DNA of 64,000 nucleotides, from NCBI GenBank assembly GCA_036489315.1, contig DASXFZ010000029.1, positions 62,001 to 126,000 on the forward strand, written 5' to 3'. This DNA comes from Candidatus Cybelea sp. (GTDB taxonomy: Bacteria; Vulcanimicrobiota; Vulcanimicrobiia; Vulcanimicrobiales; Vulcanimicrobiaceae). Positions 34,194-43,586 of the stretch are shown here, piece by piece; within the stretch, counting starts at the first letter, position 1; each line of letters starts with the position of its first letter. The translations under genes and the position numbers were made by a program. The notes beneath the pieces are model-generated. The model was not told where the DNA came from. It worked only from the letters and a program-made list of their open reading frames with translations, and searched no databases.

Positions 34194-35216
34194 CTACCAT
34201 CCTCCGCCGCTGTCTCCGCCTCCCCCACCGAAATCGCCACCGCCGCCGCCGGAGTCGCCGAAGCCGCCGCCGCTCCAGTCGCCGCCGCTGGCGCTGCCCA
34301 TGTCGGATTGGCCCGCGTCGCTCTGCCAGCCGCCGGAATCGTTGGCGCCCCAGCTCCCGCCGGCATCGGGGGCGCTCTGTCCGGATCCGCCGGGGAGGAT
34401 TCCACCGGCGCCGCCCCCGCGGAAGAGCTCGTTACCGAGCCAGGCTCCGCCTAGACCGCCCAACAGTCCGCTCCAGAAGCTGCCGCCGCCGCCGTAGCCC
34501 CCATACCCATAACCAGGCGGCGGCCCGTAGCCCGGGCCCGGAGGTGTCCCGGGCGGCGCTGCGGGCGGTGCGCTTCCTCCATAGTAACGCGGGCGCGACA
34601 CCGCGCGCAGTACCGAACGCAGAAGCAGAAACCCGATAACTGCGATGATGACCCACCAAAACATCGATATATGCCCCAATCGTGAAGTGTTGCGCGCAGC
34701 GGGCGCCGCAGCACCGGCTCCACCGGGCTGCGGCCGGTTGAGCTCGCCGCGGTGCGCGCGGTAGATGTTGAGGATGGCGCTTACCGCGCCCGTTATCCCG
34801 GCGTCGTAGTTTTCACTGCGGAACTGCGCTTCCATCGAGGTGCGGATGTCGCGAAGCACGTCGGGCGTGAACCATCCGGCTTGCACGCCATTGCGATCGG
34901 GCACGATGATGTCGCGCCGGTCGTCGCGTGCGACGAAGATCAGGACGCCGTCGACGCTCTGCTGCGAGAACGCGTTCTGGGCAGCGCTCTGCAGAGGAGC
35001 GCCCCCTAGCGACGGCACCGTGAGGACGACGATCTCTTTGCCGGTTGCCGCGTTGAAGCTGGAGATCTGCATGTTGAGCTGCGCGACGGTGGCGGTTGAA
35101 AACATTCCCGCTTGGTCCTGCACGAAGTCTTTAGCCGAGGCCGCAGCGGCGGCGCACAGCCAGATCGCGCCGAGAATTGCGAGGGCGGTTCCAGGCCGGG
35201 CCGTGGGAAATTTCAT
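34194..35216 (-). CDS. TPM-domain (YgcG-like) membrane protein with Gly-rich tail
   Basis: 340-aa protein with a signal peptide (cleavage near A28), a TPM_phosphatase domain (about 29-160; FVQDQAGMFSTATVAQLN, GKEIVVLTVPSLGG, DGVLIFVARDDRRDIIV) and one TM helix near 183-203. A cytosolic or exposed tail follows that is almost only Gly, Ser, Tyr, Pro and Asp and ends in a run of GGGG-type motifs. This is the standard layout of YgcG/TPM proteins, whose plant member helps assemble photosystem II; the bacterial role is unclear. The long glycine tail is common in the family. It lies directly upstream of the large BNR-repeat gene. Confidence 0.87.
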   Translation of the reverse strand: MKFPTARPGTALAILGAIWLCAAAAASAKDFVQDQAGMFSTATVAQLNMQISSFNAATGKEIVVLTVPSLGGAPLQSAAQNAFSQQSVDGVLIFVARDDRRDIIVPDRNGVQAGWFTPDVLRDIRTSMEAQFRSENYDAGITGAVSAILNIYRAHRGELNRPQPGGAGAAAPAARNTSRLGHISMFWWVIIAVIGFLLLRSVLRAVSRPRYYGGSAPPAAPPGTPPGPGYGPPPGYGYGGYGGGGSFWSGLLGGLGGAWLGNELFRGGGAGGILPGGSGQSAPDAGGSWGANDSGGWQSDAGQSDMGSASGGDWSGGGFGDSGGGGGDFGGGGGDSGGGW

Positions 35217-35298
35217 GTCCGGTCCTACCCCGCGCGTTCGGGCGAAGTTTCGGGCCGGCAGGGGAACTCGACATCCGGAGGTGCGAGCAGCCTAAGCG

Positions 35299-36708
35299 AT
35301 GGAGCCGCGCGCATCCCTACGAGCCGGATCGCTTTCATTCGCCGAGGTGCTCGCGACCTCGATCGCCCTGATCGGGCCGAGCATGACGCCGATCCTGATC
35401 GCCCCATACATGTATGCGCTTGCCGGGAACGGTACGTGGCTTGCCTACGTCTTCGGCGGCACGATGCTGACCTTCGTCGCGCTCTGCATCAACCAATTTG
35501 CGCGGCGTTCGACCTCCGCCGGCTCGCTGTACCACTATGTGGCCGAACACTTGGGGCGCGCGGCCGGCGCAATCGCGGGCTGGGCGGCGATCTGGGCCTA
35601 CGGCTTCGTGGCCGCCGCCGTACTCGGTGCGATGACGCTCTTCCTCGGCTTGCTTTTCGGCTCGACCTCGTGGTCTGCGTTTCTCGTCGTCACCGTCATC
35701 GCGCTGCTCGCGTGGCAAGCCGCGTATCGCGGAGTGCAAGTCTCCGCGCTGGTGATGCTCGTGCTCGAAGTGATCTCGGTCACGGTCATCTCGATTGTCG
35801 TCGTTACCGTGCTGGTCGCCCGGGGACCGTCGCTCGACCTCGCGCAACTGCGAATCGAGGGCGGTTTTCCGGGCGGCGTGGGACTATCGATCGCGTTTGC
35901 GGTCTTCAGCTTCGTCGGCTTTGAGAGCGCCACGGCATTCGGTGCGGAGGCCCGCCGCCCGCTCGTCGCCATACCCCGTGCGGTGATCGGAAGCGTCCTT
36001 TTCGTCGCGGCGTTTTTCGTCATCGCGACCTATGCGGAGATCGTCGGTTTCGCGCACGCCGGCAAACCGCTGGGCGCGGCGACCTTTCCGATGGGAACGC
36101 TCGCCCAGTTATACGGGATTGGATTTCTGCGCGTGCCGATTGCCGCCGGCGCGCTCTGCAGCGCCTTCTCCGTCTGTTTGGCGTGCATCACGACGGCCGG
36201 ACGAATCGCCTATGCGATGGCATCGGCCGGGCTCTTCCCGGCCGTGCTGGCTCGCGTGGAGCCGCGCCACGGAACGCCCAACGTCGCGGTCACGCTTGTA
36301 ACCGCGCTCACGCTGGGGGTCGCCCTGGCCGCGCTGGCCTTGCGCGTGGCGCCGATCGACATCTTCAACAACTGCGGCACGCTCAGCTCGTTTGGATTCA
36401 TTCTCATCTATATGCTGATTGCCGTCGCGGCGCTCGTCTACTGCCGCAAGCTTGGATCGATGCGCGTCGTCGACTTCATCGTCTCGCTGATTGCACTGGG
36501 GCTGCTCGTGCTGACGGCGATCTGGCTCTTCGACTCCGTTCCGGCACCGCCGCAACGCTGGTTCGGATACTACTTCGTCGCGTACTTGGCGGCGGGTGCT
36601 ATCTGGTTTTTGCTTGCCGGCTCACTGAGAGTGCAGCGAGGCGGTAACGACGATCAATCCGCCGGCGACGCTGAGCGCGAAAAAGAAAATAAAAATCCAA
36701 ACGCCTAA
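35299..36708 (+). CDS. APC-family amino acid permease
   Basis: Inner-membrane amino-acid/polyamine/organocation transporter of 469 aa with about 12 TM helices. The family opening SFAEVLATSIALIGPSMTPILIAPYMYALAG is at residues 12-42. SFVGFESATAFGAEARRPLVAIPRAVIGS (TM6 to its loop) is characteristic of APC transporters. A short charged tail (AEREKENKNPNA) ends the protein. Substrate is not predictable; amino acids or polyamines are likely, which would suit the amine catabolic genes further downstream, but they are 9 kb away. It is divergent from the TPM-domain gene and convergent with rsfS. Confidence 0.9.
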   Translation: MEPRASLRAGSLSFAEVLATSIALIGPSMTPILIAPYMYALAGNGTWLAYVFGGTMLTFVALCINQFARRSTSAGSLYHYVAEHLGRAAGAIAGWAAIWAYGFVAAAVLGAMTLFLGLLFGSTSWSAFLVVTVIALLAWQAAYRGVQVSALVMLVLEVISVTVISIVVVTVLVARGPSLDLAQLRIEGGFPGGVGLSIAFAVFSFVGFESATAFGAEARRPLVAIPRAVIGSVLFVAAFFVIATYAEIVGFAHAGKPLGAATFPMGTLAQLYGIGFLRVPIAAGALCSAFSVCLACITTAGRIAYAMASAGLFPAVLARVEPRHGTPNVAVTLVTALTLGVALAALALRVAPIDIFNNCGTLSSFGFILIYMLIAVAALVYCRKLGSMRVVDFIVSLIALGLLVLTAIWLFDSVPAPPQRWFGYYFVAYLAAGAIWFLLAGSLRVQRGGNDDQSAGDAEREKENKNPNA

Positions 36709-36770
36709 GCGCATCCAAAAGTCGCGCCGGGTGCGCGAGGCTCGAGTCCGGTGTAGGGGCCGCCGGGCCT

Positions 36771-37112
36771 TCACGAGCTTTGCGCGCGCCGCTCGGCAAC
36801 ATTCGACCAGAGCCGCTCCAAATTATAGAAATCCCGTTGTTCGGGCGTGAAGACGTGCACGATTACGTTTCCGAGGTCGATGAGGATCCATGAACCATCC
36901 GTGTAGCCTTCGACGCGCGAGACTCCATAACCGTGTTTGCGCGCGGATTCGACGACGGCATCGGCGATCGCGCGAGTCTGAATCTTCGAGCGGCCGGTCA
37001 CGATCGCGAACGTGTCGGCCAAAATCGTGCGGGCGCCAACGTCCAGCGTCGTAAAGGACTCGCCTTTCTTATCGAGCGCGCTCTCGCGTACGAGGTCGAT
37101 TAACTCGCTGAT
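36771..37112 (-). CDS. rsfS: Ribosomal silencing factor RsfS
   Basis: RsfS (Iojap family) binds ribosomal protein L14 and blocks subunit joining when nutrients are low. The 113-aa product is typical in size: ALDKKGESFTTLDVGARTILADTFAIVTGRS, then VEGYTDGSWILIDLGNVIVHVFTPEQRDFYNLERLW. No ATG, GTG or TTG exists in frame near the expected N-terminus. An ATC at 37112 with GGAG 8 bases upstream is the best candidate; it overlaps the yqeK stop by 13 bases. Alternatives are a ribosomal frameshift from yqeK or a sequencing error. The yqeK-rsfS order is widespread in bacteria, which supports the identification. Confidence 0.88.
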   Translation of the reverse strand: MSELIDLVRESALDKKGESFTTLDVGARTILADTFAIVTGRSKIQTRAIADAVVESARKHGYGVSRVEGYTDGSWILIDLGNVIVHVFTPEQRDFYNLERLWSNVAERRAQSS

Positions 37113-37711
37113 GCGCGTATCTCCGCGGGCGCGCCGCCGGCAATCGCCAGGCCGAAGCGCTCGGCCGCAGCGAGCGTCGCCGGCAGCGTCGCCTGGCCCT
37201 TGCGGACATTGTGCTCGATGGCGCCGAGCAGCACGGCACGCATCGCCGATGCGAGGTCGCTGCGCGCGAGCTGCCACAGCGCCGCCCGCGGTTCGAACGA
37301 GCGCCCTGGTTCGAGCGAGTCGGCGAGGTAAACGATGCAATCCAGCGCCGACATATTCGCCGCGCCGGTGGTGTGTTTTTCGATCGCGGAGAGCACCTCT
37401 GCGTCGTCTACCCCGAACCGCTCGCGCGCAATCTCGGCCCCGAGCTTCGCGTGGAGCAGCATCGGATTCGCGCGTTCGGCGTCGCCGATCGAGAGTCCGC
37501 GCTCCTGCGACTCTGCCAAAAGGCGTCCAGGCGAATACAGACGCGCGAGGTCGTGCAGCAGCCCGGCCAGCCGCGCTTTCCCCGTATCGGCGCCGTGCCG
37601 TTGCGCGAGGAGCTCGGCGCAGCGCGCGACGCGCACGCTGTGCGCGAAACGCTGCTGTTGCCCCAGATGCCGTCGCAGACGCCGCGAGAGTTCGGCATAC
37701 GAGGCGGTCAT
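37100..37711 (-). CDS. yqeK: HD-domain nucleotide hydrolase YqeK
   Basis: YqeK proteins are symmetrical Ap4A hydrolases of the HD superfamily. From ATG 37711 the protein is 203 aa. The metal-binding motifs are RFAHSVRVARCAELLA, GLLHDLARLYSP (the HD pair), LLHAKLGAEIARERF, and IEKHTTG with LDCIVYLADSLEPGR. This order matches the Bacillus YqeK layout. The ATG overlaps the rimI stop in ATGA. It sits between rimI and rsfS in a five-gene operon with 4-13 base overlaps. Confidence 0.92.
   Translation of the reverse strand: MTASYAELSRRLRRHLGQQQRFAHSVRVARCAELLAQRHGADTGKARLAGLLHDLARLYSPGRLLAESQERGLSIGDAERANPMLLHAKLGAEIARERFGVDDAEVLSAIEKHTTGAANMSALDCIVYLADSLEPGRSFEPRAALWQLARSDLASAMRAVLLGAIEHNVRKGQATLPATLAAAERFGLAIAGGAPAEIRASAS
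37121..37124 (-). promoter_or_regulatory. Shine-Dalgarno GGAG that may set a non-standard rsfS start
   Basis: On the minus strand GGAG is followed by 8 bases and then ATC at 37112-37110, the first codon that matches the expected N-terminus of RsfS. It is the only evidence pointing to initiation at ATC. Confidence 0.45.
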
Positions 37712-38244
37712 CGCGCCAGCTTGGCGCGCAGGGCGCGCAGACGATTGCCGTAGAGTTCGCTCTTCAGACTGCCGGCCCACATGATCAGTGCGCTTTCGTT
37801 GTCGTCGGTGTAGTAACCGGTGCGCATCGTAACCGTGGTAAATCCGTACTTTCGGTAGAGCAGCTGAGCGGATGAGTTGCTCTCACGAACCTCGAGCGTC
37901 ATCCACGCCGCGCCGCGGTCGATCGCTTCGTCGATCAGCCGCGCAAGCAGCACTTCGCCGAAGCCTCTCCGGCGATAGCCGGGATCGACGGCCAATGTCG
38001 TAATGTGCGAGTCGTCGACGATGACCCAGATTCCGCCGTAGGCAACGACGCGGTCGTCGTAGCGCCCCACGAAATAGTGCGCCAGCTTATTGGTATTCAA
38101 CTCGTTGTAGAACGCATCGCTCGGCCAAACGGTTGAAAAACAGGCACGCTCGATGCGCGTAACCGATGAAATGTCCCTTGACGTCATCGGTTCGATCGAG
38201 AATCGGTTCGGCTGTTGCGACGGCTGTTGGAGTTCTGCTTTCAA
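37708..38244 (-). CDS. rimI: Ribosomal protein S18-alanine N-acetyltransferase RimI
   Basis: GNAT acetyltransferase of 178 aa. Family features are DISSVTRIERACFSTVWPSDAFYNEL at the start, ITTLAVDPGYRRRGFGEVLLARLIDEA (acetyl-CoA loop) and LEVRESNSSAQLLYRKYGFTTVTMRTGYY. The adjacent tsaB and tsaE genes are the usual neighbours of rimI. The most upstream start is TTG 38244, whose TTGA overlaps the tsaB stop; an ATG at 38187 also begins a good N-terminus. Confidence 0.92.
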   Translation of the reverse strand: MKAELQQPSQQPNRFSIEPMTSRDISSVTRIERACFSTVWPSDAFYNELNTNKLAHYFVGRYDDRVVAYGGIWVIVDDSHITTLAVDPGYRRRGFGEVLLARLIDEAIDRGAAWMTLEVRESNSSAQLLYRKYGFTTVTMRTGYYTDDNESALIMWAGSLKSELYGNRLRALRAKLAR

Positions 38245-38891
38245 AGTTTCGGAATCTTTGCGGCGGGCAACTCGCCGTAGTCGGCGCGCACTTCATGCAG
38301 GCTTGCCGGAGGCGTGCGAGACCCTGCTGCGAGCGCGGCGGCTGCGGCTGCGGGCGTTACGGCCGGGTCGAAGGGACGCACGTCTAGGGCGCGTTCGGCG
38401 AGCGCGTGGAGGACGTCCTTCGGAGCGCCCACAACATCCAGCCGCCCCTCGTGCCCCTCGGCGAGCAATTCCTCGAGCACGTCGGCGGTTCGGCCGGAGG
38501 CGCGGCGCGTCTTCCCCCCAGACCGGTAACGCGCCGAGATGACGCCGGGGCGCCCAACCACGACCGTAAGCACGCGTTCGAACGATCGCCCGAACTCGAT
38601 CAGGTCGAACGAAGAGATGGGGACCAGCGGCAGCCGCCAAGCGGCGGCGAGCGATTTGGCATAGGCAATGGCGATGCGCAGCCCGGTAAAGCTTCCGGGA
38701 CCGGCTCCGACCGCGAGACGATCGATGCCCCCTCGCTCGAGGCCAGCTTCGTCGAGGGCTTGGCGCACGATCTCGAGTCCGCGTTCGAGCGCGATGTTTC
38801 CGGATTGTTGCGCGCAGCCGGCGATCCGATCGTCGCGCGCGACGGCCGCGGAGAAGAGCCGCAGCGCTCCGTCGAGTGCAAGAACGTTCAT
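38241..38891 (-). CDS. tsaB: tRNA t6A modification protein TsaB
   Basis: TsaB (YeaZ) is the partner of TsaD in making N6-threonylcarbamoyl adenosine at position 37 of ANN-decoding tRNAs. The 216-aa protein has the ASKHA-fold start MNVLALDGALRLFSAAV and the hallmark GAGPGSFTGLRIAIAYAKSLA near residue 62. The C-terminal half is the usual poorly conserved domain. It starts in an ATGA overlap with tsaE. tsaD itself is not in the window. Confidence 0.93.
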   Translation of the reverse strand: MNVLALDGALRLFSAAVARDDRIAGCAQQSGNIALERGLEIVRQALDEAGLERGGIDRLAVGAGPGSFTGLRIAIAYAKSLAAAWRLPLVPISSFDLIEFGRSFERVLTVVVGRPGVISARYRSGGKTRRASGRTADVLEELLAEGHEGRLDVVGAPKDVLHALAERALDVRPFDPAVTPAAAAAALAAGSRTPPASLHEVRADYGELPAAKIPKL

Positions 38892-39304
38892 CGCAGGTCG
38901 CGAAGCACGAGCCGGCGAGGCTCGCTGCCGGCGCCTTCCATCTCGATCTCATACCGGCGCTGCGGAATCAGGTCGGGCGCGTTGCGCCACCACTCTACGA
39001 GGACGATCGAAGCGCCGTCGAACGCCTCTTCGAGTCCCAGCTCTACGGTTTCGCGCGGGTCCTCGATGCGAAAGAGATCGATGTGGTCGATGGGCGGATC
39101 TCCGCCGTAGCGATGCCAAAAGGTAAACGTCGGGCTAGACGACGGATCGGAGCCCACGAGCGCTCGTACGATCGCTCGAACGAGCGTCGTTTTGCCCGAC
39201 CCGAGCGGGCCGGAAAGCGCGACGACGTCGCCGGCTCGAAGGCGCGGTGCAAGCCTCTGGCCAAACGCGCGGGTCTCCTCTTCGTCGTGAAGAGTCAAGT
39301 GCAA
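38888..39304 (-). CDS. tsaE: tRNA t6A modification ATPase TsaE
   Basis: Small P-loop ATPase of the t6A complex, 138 aa. Walker A is SGPLGSGKTTLVRAIVRAL near residue 31, with SSPTFTFWHRY and HIDLFRIED following and LVEWWRN (Walker B region and conserved Trp) near residue 102. The start is TTG 39304 with GGAG 7 bases upstream. It is the first gene of tsaE-tsaB-rimI-yqeK-rsfS and is divergent from gyrA, with 53 bases between the two start codons. Confidence 0.93.
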   Translation of the reverse strand: MHLTLHDEEETRAFGQRLAPRLRAGDVVALSGPLGSGKTTLVRAIVRALVGSDPSSSPTFTFWHRYGGDPPIDHIDLFRIEDPRETVELGLEEAFDGASIVLVEWWRNAPDLIPQRRYEIEMEGAGSEPRRLVLRDLR

Positions 39305-39357
39305 CGGGGTGCTCCAACGCGGAGTTGAAATACTCGATCCATGAGTGCAGGTAAGTA
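39305..39357. promoter_or_regulatory. Divergent upstream region of tsaE operon and gyrA
   Basis: Only 53 bases separate two divergent TTG start codons. Any promoters must be very compact or overlap the opposite gene. No clear -10/-35 pair is visible. Confidence 0.3.
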
Positions 39358-41862
39358 TTGAACAACGATATCATAGCGCAGGTCAACGTCGAAGATGAGA
39401 TGCGGGAGAGCTATCTCTCGTATGCAATGTCGGTCATCGCTTCGCGAGCACTGCCCGACGTCCGGGACGGTCTCAAGCCTGTTCAGCGGCGGATCCTCTA
39501 CGCAATGCGCGAGATGGGCTTCGAACCCACCAAGCAGCACCGCAAGAGCGCCGGTATCATCGGCGAGGTGCTCAAAAGCTATCACCCCCACGGAGACAGC
39601 TCGGTCTACGATGCCCTCGTTCGCATGGCGCAGGATTTCACGCTGCGCTATCCGCTGGTCGACGGGCACGGTAATTTTGGCTCGATCGACCCGGACCCGC
39701 CGGCAGCTTACCGGTACACCGAAGCGCGCTTGGCGCGAACGGCGCTCGACGTTCTCGCCGACATCGATAAAGAGACCGTTCCGTTCGTTCCGAACTTCGA
39801 TAACCAAGGCGTCGAGCCCAGCGTTTTGCCGGGACGTCTTCCGCAGCTGCTCGTCAACGGCTCCAGCGGCATCGCGGTGGGTATGGCGACCAACGTTCCG
39901 CCGCACAATCTCGCCGAAATCGCCGACGCGATCGCGGCGGTGATCGACGATCCAGAGATCGGCATCGACGATCTCAGCAATATCGTCACCGGGCCGGACT
40001 TCCCGACCGGCGGAACGATCCTCGGGCACGAGGCCATCCGGGAAGCCTACCGGACTGGGCGAGGCTCCATCACGATTCGCGGCAAGGCCGAGATCGTCGA
40101 AGAGCGCGGCAAGCACAAGATCGTCATTACCGAGATCCCCTATCAGGTCTATAAGAGCCGTATAATCGAAGCCGTCTCCGAAGCGTACTCGGAGAAGCGC
40201 ATAGCGGGAATCGCGCGCATGGACGACGAGTCGAACCGCAAAGGCATGCGGGTCGTTATCGAACTGCAGCGGAACGCGACGCCAAAGATCGTGCTCAACC
40301 AGCTCTTCAAGCACACGCCGCTGCAGTCGAGCTTCGGCTTCAATATGCTCGCGCTGGTGCCCGTCGGTAAGGCTCGAGCGGACGGCTCCGTCGCGCTCGA
40401 ACCCCAGGTGCTCAATCTCAAGCAGCTCCTCGAGCACTTCATCGCGCACCGCAAAGACGTCATCGTCCGGCGGACGGCGTACGATCTGCGCAAGGCGCAG
40501 GAGCGAGCGCACCTGCTGGAAGGCTACCGAATCGCGCTCGACAACATCGACGAAGTCATCGAAATCGTGCGTTCGAGCCAGACGACCGACGAGGCTAAGC
40601 AGCGTCTCTCGCAACGCTTTTCGCTCAGCGAAGTGCAGGCCCAGGCGATCGTCGACATGCGTCTGCGCACGCTGGTTGGGCTCGAGCGCCAGAAGATCGA
40701 GGACGAGTACGCCGAGCTGATCAAGACGATCGCGGAGCTGCAGGATATTCTCGGCAGCCCACGTCGCATAGCGCAAATCGTCAAGGCCGAGACGCTCGAA
40801 GTCAAGAAGCGTTTTGGCGACGAGCGCCGGACCGGCATCGAACCCGCAGAAGGCGAGATATCGATCGAGCAGATCACGCCGAACATCGACGTCGTCGTCA
40901 CCTACACGGTCGGCGGATACATCAAACGCGTCTCGGTCGACACGTTTCGAACGCAGCTTCGCGGCGGCCGCGGCGTCATCGGCATATCGAACCTCAAACG
41001 CGAGGACGTCGTCAGAAACTTCTTCGTTACCAAGACGCACGACCACGTGCTGTTCTTCACCAATAAGGGTCGCGTCTATCGCTTACGAGGTTTCGAGATC
41101 CCCGATACGACGCGTCAGGCGCGGGGTACGGCGCTCGTCAATCTGCTGACGCTCCCGCCGGGGGAAGAGGTGACGGCGGCCTTTCCGATCGACAAGTTCG
41201 AGGGCGAGAAGTACCTCGTTATGGTCACCAGGAATGGCGTCATCAAGAAGTCCAAGCTCTCGGAGTTCGCCAACGTTCGCCGCAACGGGCTCATTGCGAT
41301 CAACCTCGATCCGACCGACGACCTGCTGGCCGTCGACCTTTCCGACGGTTCGCGCGACATCATCCTCGCGTCGACGCGCGGGATGGCGGTTCACTTCAAC
41401 GAGAAGAACGTGCGGCCGATGGGGCGCCAGGCGCGCGGCGTCAAGGCGATGACGCTCGAGAGCGGCGACACGATCGTCGCGATGGACGTCGTTGAAGACG
41501 AACGGCGCGAGGTGCTTCTGGTCACGTCGCTGGCCTTCGGCAAGCGCACGCCGATCGACGAGTACCGGCACACGTCGCGCGGCGGCAAAGGCGTCAAGGC
41601 GTTCGCCCGTCAGCGCGACGACATCGGCCAGGTCCTCGATCAGATTCTCGTGGCGGCCGACGATCAGATCCTGATGATCACCTCGGGGAACCAGGTCATC
41701 CGGCTGAAGGTCGGCGACATCCGCAAGACCGGCCGGGATGCCAAGGGCGTCCGGCTGCAGCGGCTGGGCGAGGGGGACGAGGTCATCGCGATTACCAACC
41801 TTGGCAAACAAGCCAAACAAATCACCGAGATCACCGGGGAACCGCAACAAACCGAGCTGTAG
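39358..41862 (+). CDS. gyrA: DNA gyrase subunit A
   Basis: Breakage-rejoining subunit of type IIA topoisomerase, 834 aa from TTG 39358, followed by [26 protein letters not shown]. The quinolone-resistance region and catalytic tyrosine are present; Y120 in [12 protein letters not shown] is the DNA-linked residue. The C-terminal domain is a six-bladed propeller whose GyrA box reads QLRGGRG at 533-539, close to the canonical QRRGGRG, which identifies gyrase rather than ParC. Upstream of the TTG the only nearby ATG (39341) hits a stop within seven codons. gyrB is not nearby. trxA follows 19 bases after the stop. Confidence 0.95.
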   Translation: MNNDIIAQVNVEDEMRESYLSYAMSVIASRALPDVRDGLKPVQRRILYAMREMGFEPTKQHRKSAGIIGEVLKSYHPHGDSSVYDALVRMAQDFTLRYPLVDGHGNFGSIDPDPPAAYRYTEARLARTALDVLADIDKETVPFVPNFDNQGVEPSVLPGRLPQLLVNGSSGIAVGMATNVPPHNLAEIADAIAAVIDDPEIGIDDLSNIVTGPDFPTGGTILGHEAIREAYRTGRGSITIRGKAEIVEERGKHKIVITEIPYQVYKSRIIEAVSEAYSEKRIAGIARMDDESNRKGMRVVIELQRNATPKIVLNQLFKHTPLQSSFGFNMLALVPVGKARADGSVALEPQVLNLKQLLEHFIAHRKDVIVRRTAYDLRKAQERAHLLEGYRIALDNIDEVIEIVRSSQTTDEAKQRLSQRFSLSEVQAQAIVDMRLRTLVGLERQKIEDEYAELIKTIAELQDILGSPRRIAQIVKAETLEVKKRFGDERRTGIEPAEGEISIEQITPNIDVVVTYTVGGYIKRVSVDTFRTQLRGGRGVIGISNLKREDVVRNFFVTKTHDHVLFFTNKGRVYRLRGFEIPDTTRQARGTALVNLLTLPPGEEVTAAFPIDKFEGEKYLVMVTRNGVIKKSKLSEFANVRRNGLIAINLDPTDDLLAVDLSDGSRDIILASTRGMAVHFNEKNVRPMGRQARGVKAMTLESGDTIVAMDVVEDERREVLLVTSLAFGKRTPIDEYRHTSRGGKGVKAFARQRDDIGQVLDQILVAADDQILMITSGNQVIRLKVGDIRKTGRDAKGVRLQRLGEGDEVIAITNLGKQAKQITEITGEPQQTEL

Positions 41863-41881
41863 GAGTGTCTAGAGAAGAGAG

Positions 41882-42208
41882 ATGAGTGCATTAGCAGAGG
41901 TCAGCCAAACCAACTTTGAGACCGAGGTGCTTAAGAGCAGCCAGCCCGTGCTGGTTGATTTCTGGGCCCCGTGGTGCGGGCCGTGCCGCATGCTCGGTCC
42001 GATCGTCGAAAAGGTCGCTTCCGCGCACGCCGACAAGGCGAAGTTCGTCAAGTTGAACACCGACGATAATCCCGGCATTGCGGGTCAATATCAGGTCTCG
42101 GGCATTCCTTGCCTGATCCTCTTCAAGAACGGACAGCCCGTCGATCGCATCGTCGGATACGTTCCGGAGAACGTCGTTACGTCGATGCTGGGCAAGCACG
42201 TCGCCTAA
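41882..42208 (+). CDS. trxA: Thioredoxin
   Basis: 108-aa thioredoxin with active site WCGPC at residues 31-35 (FWAPWCGPCRMLGPI) and the cis-proline loop SGIPCLILFKNGQ. It has an additional cysteine directly after the cis-proline (IPC), less common but found in other bacterial thioredoxins. General disulfide reductase of the cytoplasm. An AGAAGAGAG purine tract precedes the ATG. selA begins 28 bases after the stop. Confidence 0.95.
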   Translation: MSALAEVSQTNFETEVLKSSQPVLVDFWAPWCGPCRMLGPIVEKVASAHADKAKFVKLNTDDNPGIAGQYQVSGIPCLILFKNGQPVDRIVGYVPENVVTSMLGKHVA

Positions 42209-42236
42209 CGAACCGGTCCCGGGCCGTCCGCCGGCG

Positions 42237-43556
42237 ATGCATCGCATCTTGGACGACCCGCGTCTTCGCGCGATCGAAGCGGAGGTCGGCCGGGAACGAA
42301 TCAAACGCGCGGCCCAGGACGTCTTGGGCCGCGTTCGTCTTTCCGAGACGGTCGAGTTTGAAGCGATCGTCGCTGCGGTCGTTGAGGCGGCGCGAGAGTT
42401 GCGGCTGGGAAGCCTGCGGCCCGTCGTCAACGCTACCGGGATCCTCATCCATACGAATCTGGGGCGTGCGCCGCTCGGGCGCGACGTGCTGGACTCCGCC
42501 GCCGAGGCCGGCGGCTATTGCAATCTCGAGTTCGACCTTGCGGCCGGCGAGCGCGGCTCGCGCTACGCCGCGCTCGACGCGCTTCTCGCGGAGGTAACCG
42601 GCGCCGGCGGACTCGTCGTCAATAATTGCGCGGCGGCGGTTTTGCTCGTACTCGATACCTTTGCGCGCGGTCGCGAAGTGGTCGTCGCCCGCGGCGAACT
42701 CGTCGAAATCGGCGGCGGCTTTCGGCTTCCCGAGGTGCTCGAGCGCAGCGGCGCGAGGCTCGTCGAGGTCGGCACGACCAATCGCGTCTACCTCGCCGAC
42801 TACGAGCGCGCGCTCTCTCCGCGGACGGGGCTGATCCTGCGAACCCACCCCTCGAACTACCGTATCGAAGGCTTCGTAGCCGCCCCCGATGCGGCGGCGC
42901 TCGCGCAGCTCGGCAAGCGCGTTGGCGTGCCGGTCGTCGAAGATCTCGGCAGCGGGGCGCTGGTCGACCTTGCCGAGTACGGCGTGCCGCACGAACGAAC
43001 GGTAGGTGAAGCGCTCGCCGACGGCCTCGACCTGGTGACGTTTTCCGGCGATAAGCTCCTAGGCGGCCCGCAGGCCGGCATCATCGGCGGGCGGCCGCAA
43101 CTGCTCGCGCGTCTGCAGAACAATCCGCTGTTGCGGGCGCTGCGCCTCGATAAATTGTCGCTCGGCGCGCTCGCCGCGACGCTGGGGTGCTACCGGAACG
43201 CAACGGCGCGCGAGCGGATCCCGATCTACCGGATGCTTTCGGCGACGCTCGCGGAGCTGCGTGCGAGGGCGCACGCTTACGCCGCCGCCGTTTCTTGCGC
43301 AGAAATCGTCGAAACGCGCGGCTATATCGGAGGGGGTGCCCTCCCGCAGGCGAGCATCGCCTCACTCGGAGTGGCGATCCAAACTTCCGACCCGGGGGCC
43401 CTCTGCGCGCGCCTGCGCTGCGGCGAGCCGGCGATCGTGGCGCGCATCGAGCGCGATCGCGTGGTGCTCGACCTGCGGACGATCGCGCCTTCTCAGGACG
43501 ATCGCGTCGTCGCTCGCCTCGCGCAGGAGTTGCCCAGCTTTTCTGACAAGCGTTGA
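42237..43556 (+). CDS. selA: L-seryl-tRNA(Sec) selenium transferase SelA
   Basis: PLP enzyme that converts Ser-tRNA(Sec) to Sec-tRNA(Sec) using selenophosphate. The 439-aa length is typical of bacterial SelA (about 460). Signatures are VVNATGILIHTNLGRAPLG, LVVNNCAAAVLLVL, RGELVEIGGGFRLPEVLERSG and VEVGTTNRVYLADYE. The PLP lysine K273 is in FSGDKLLGGPQAGIIGG. The N-terminal helical domain that contacts tRNA-Sec is short but present. selB lies 11 kb downstream at 54820; selD and the tRNA gene are not in this window. Together these imply UGA is recoded as selenocysteine in this organism. Confidence 0.95.
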   Translation: MHRILDDPRLRAIEAEVGRERIKRAAQDVLGRVRLSETVEFEAIVAAVVEAARELRLGSLRPVVNATGILIHTNLGRAPLGRDVLDSAAEAGGYCNLEFDLAAGERGSRYAALDALLAEVTGAGGLVVNNCAAAVLLVLDTFARGREVVVARGELVEIGGGFRLPEVLERSGARLVEVGTTNRVYLADYERALSPRTGLILRTHPSNYRIEGFVAAPDAAALAQLGKRVGVPVVEDLGSGALVDLAEYGVPHERTVGEALADGLDLVTFSGDKLLGGPQAGIIGGRPQLLARLQNNPLLRALRLDKLSLGALAATLGCYRNATARERIPIYRMLSATLAELRARAHAYAAAVSCAEIVETRGYIGGGALPQASIASLGVAIQTSDPGALCARLRCGEPAIVARIERDRVVLDLRTIAPSQDDRVVARLAQELPSFSDKR

Positions 43557-43586
43557 AGCGTCTTTTTCCGTTGGAGGTTTTTGGAG

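Noticed and set aside
32994-34454. 486-codon plus-strand open frame opposite the first BNR-repeat gene
   Set aside because: Shadow of the Asp-box gene; there is no ribosome binding site and no domain.
41560-41600. SRGGKG in GyrA as the GyrA box
   Set aside because: It is near residue 740 in a late propeller blade; the true box QLRGGRG is in the first blade at 533-539.
43557-43586. Selenocysteine read-through of the selA TGA into the following gene
   Set aside because: SelA is already full length, there is no Sec-type context (such as CxxU), and the next gene has its own ribosome binding site and lipoprotein signal.
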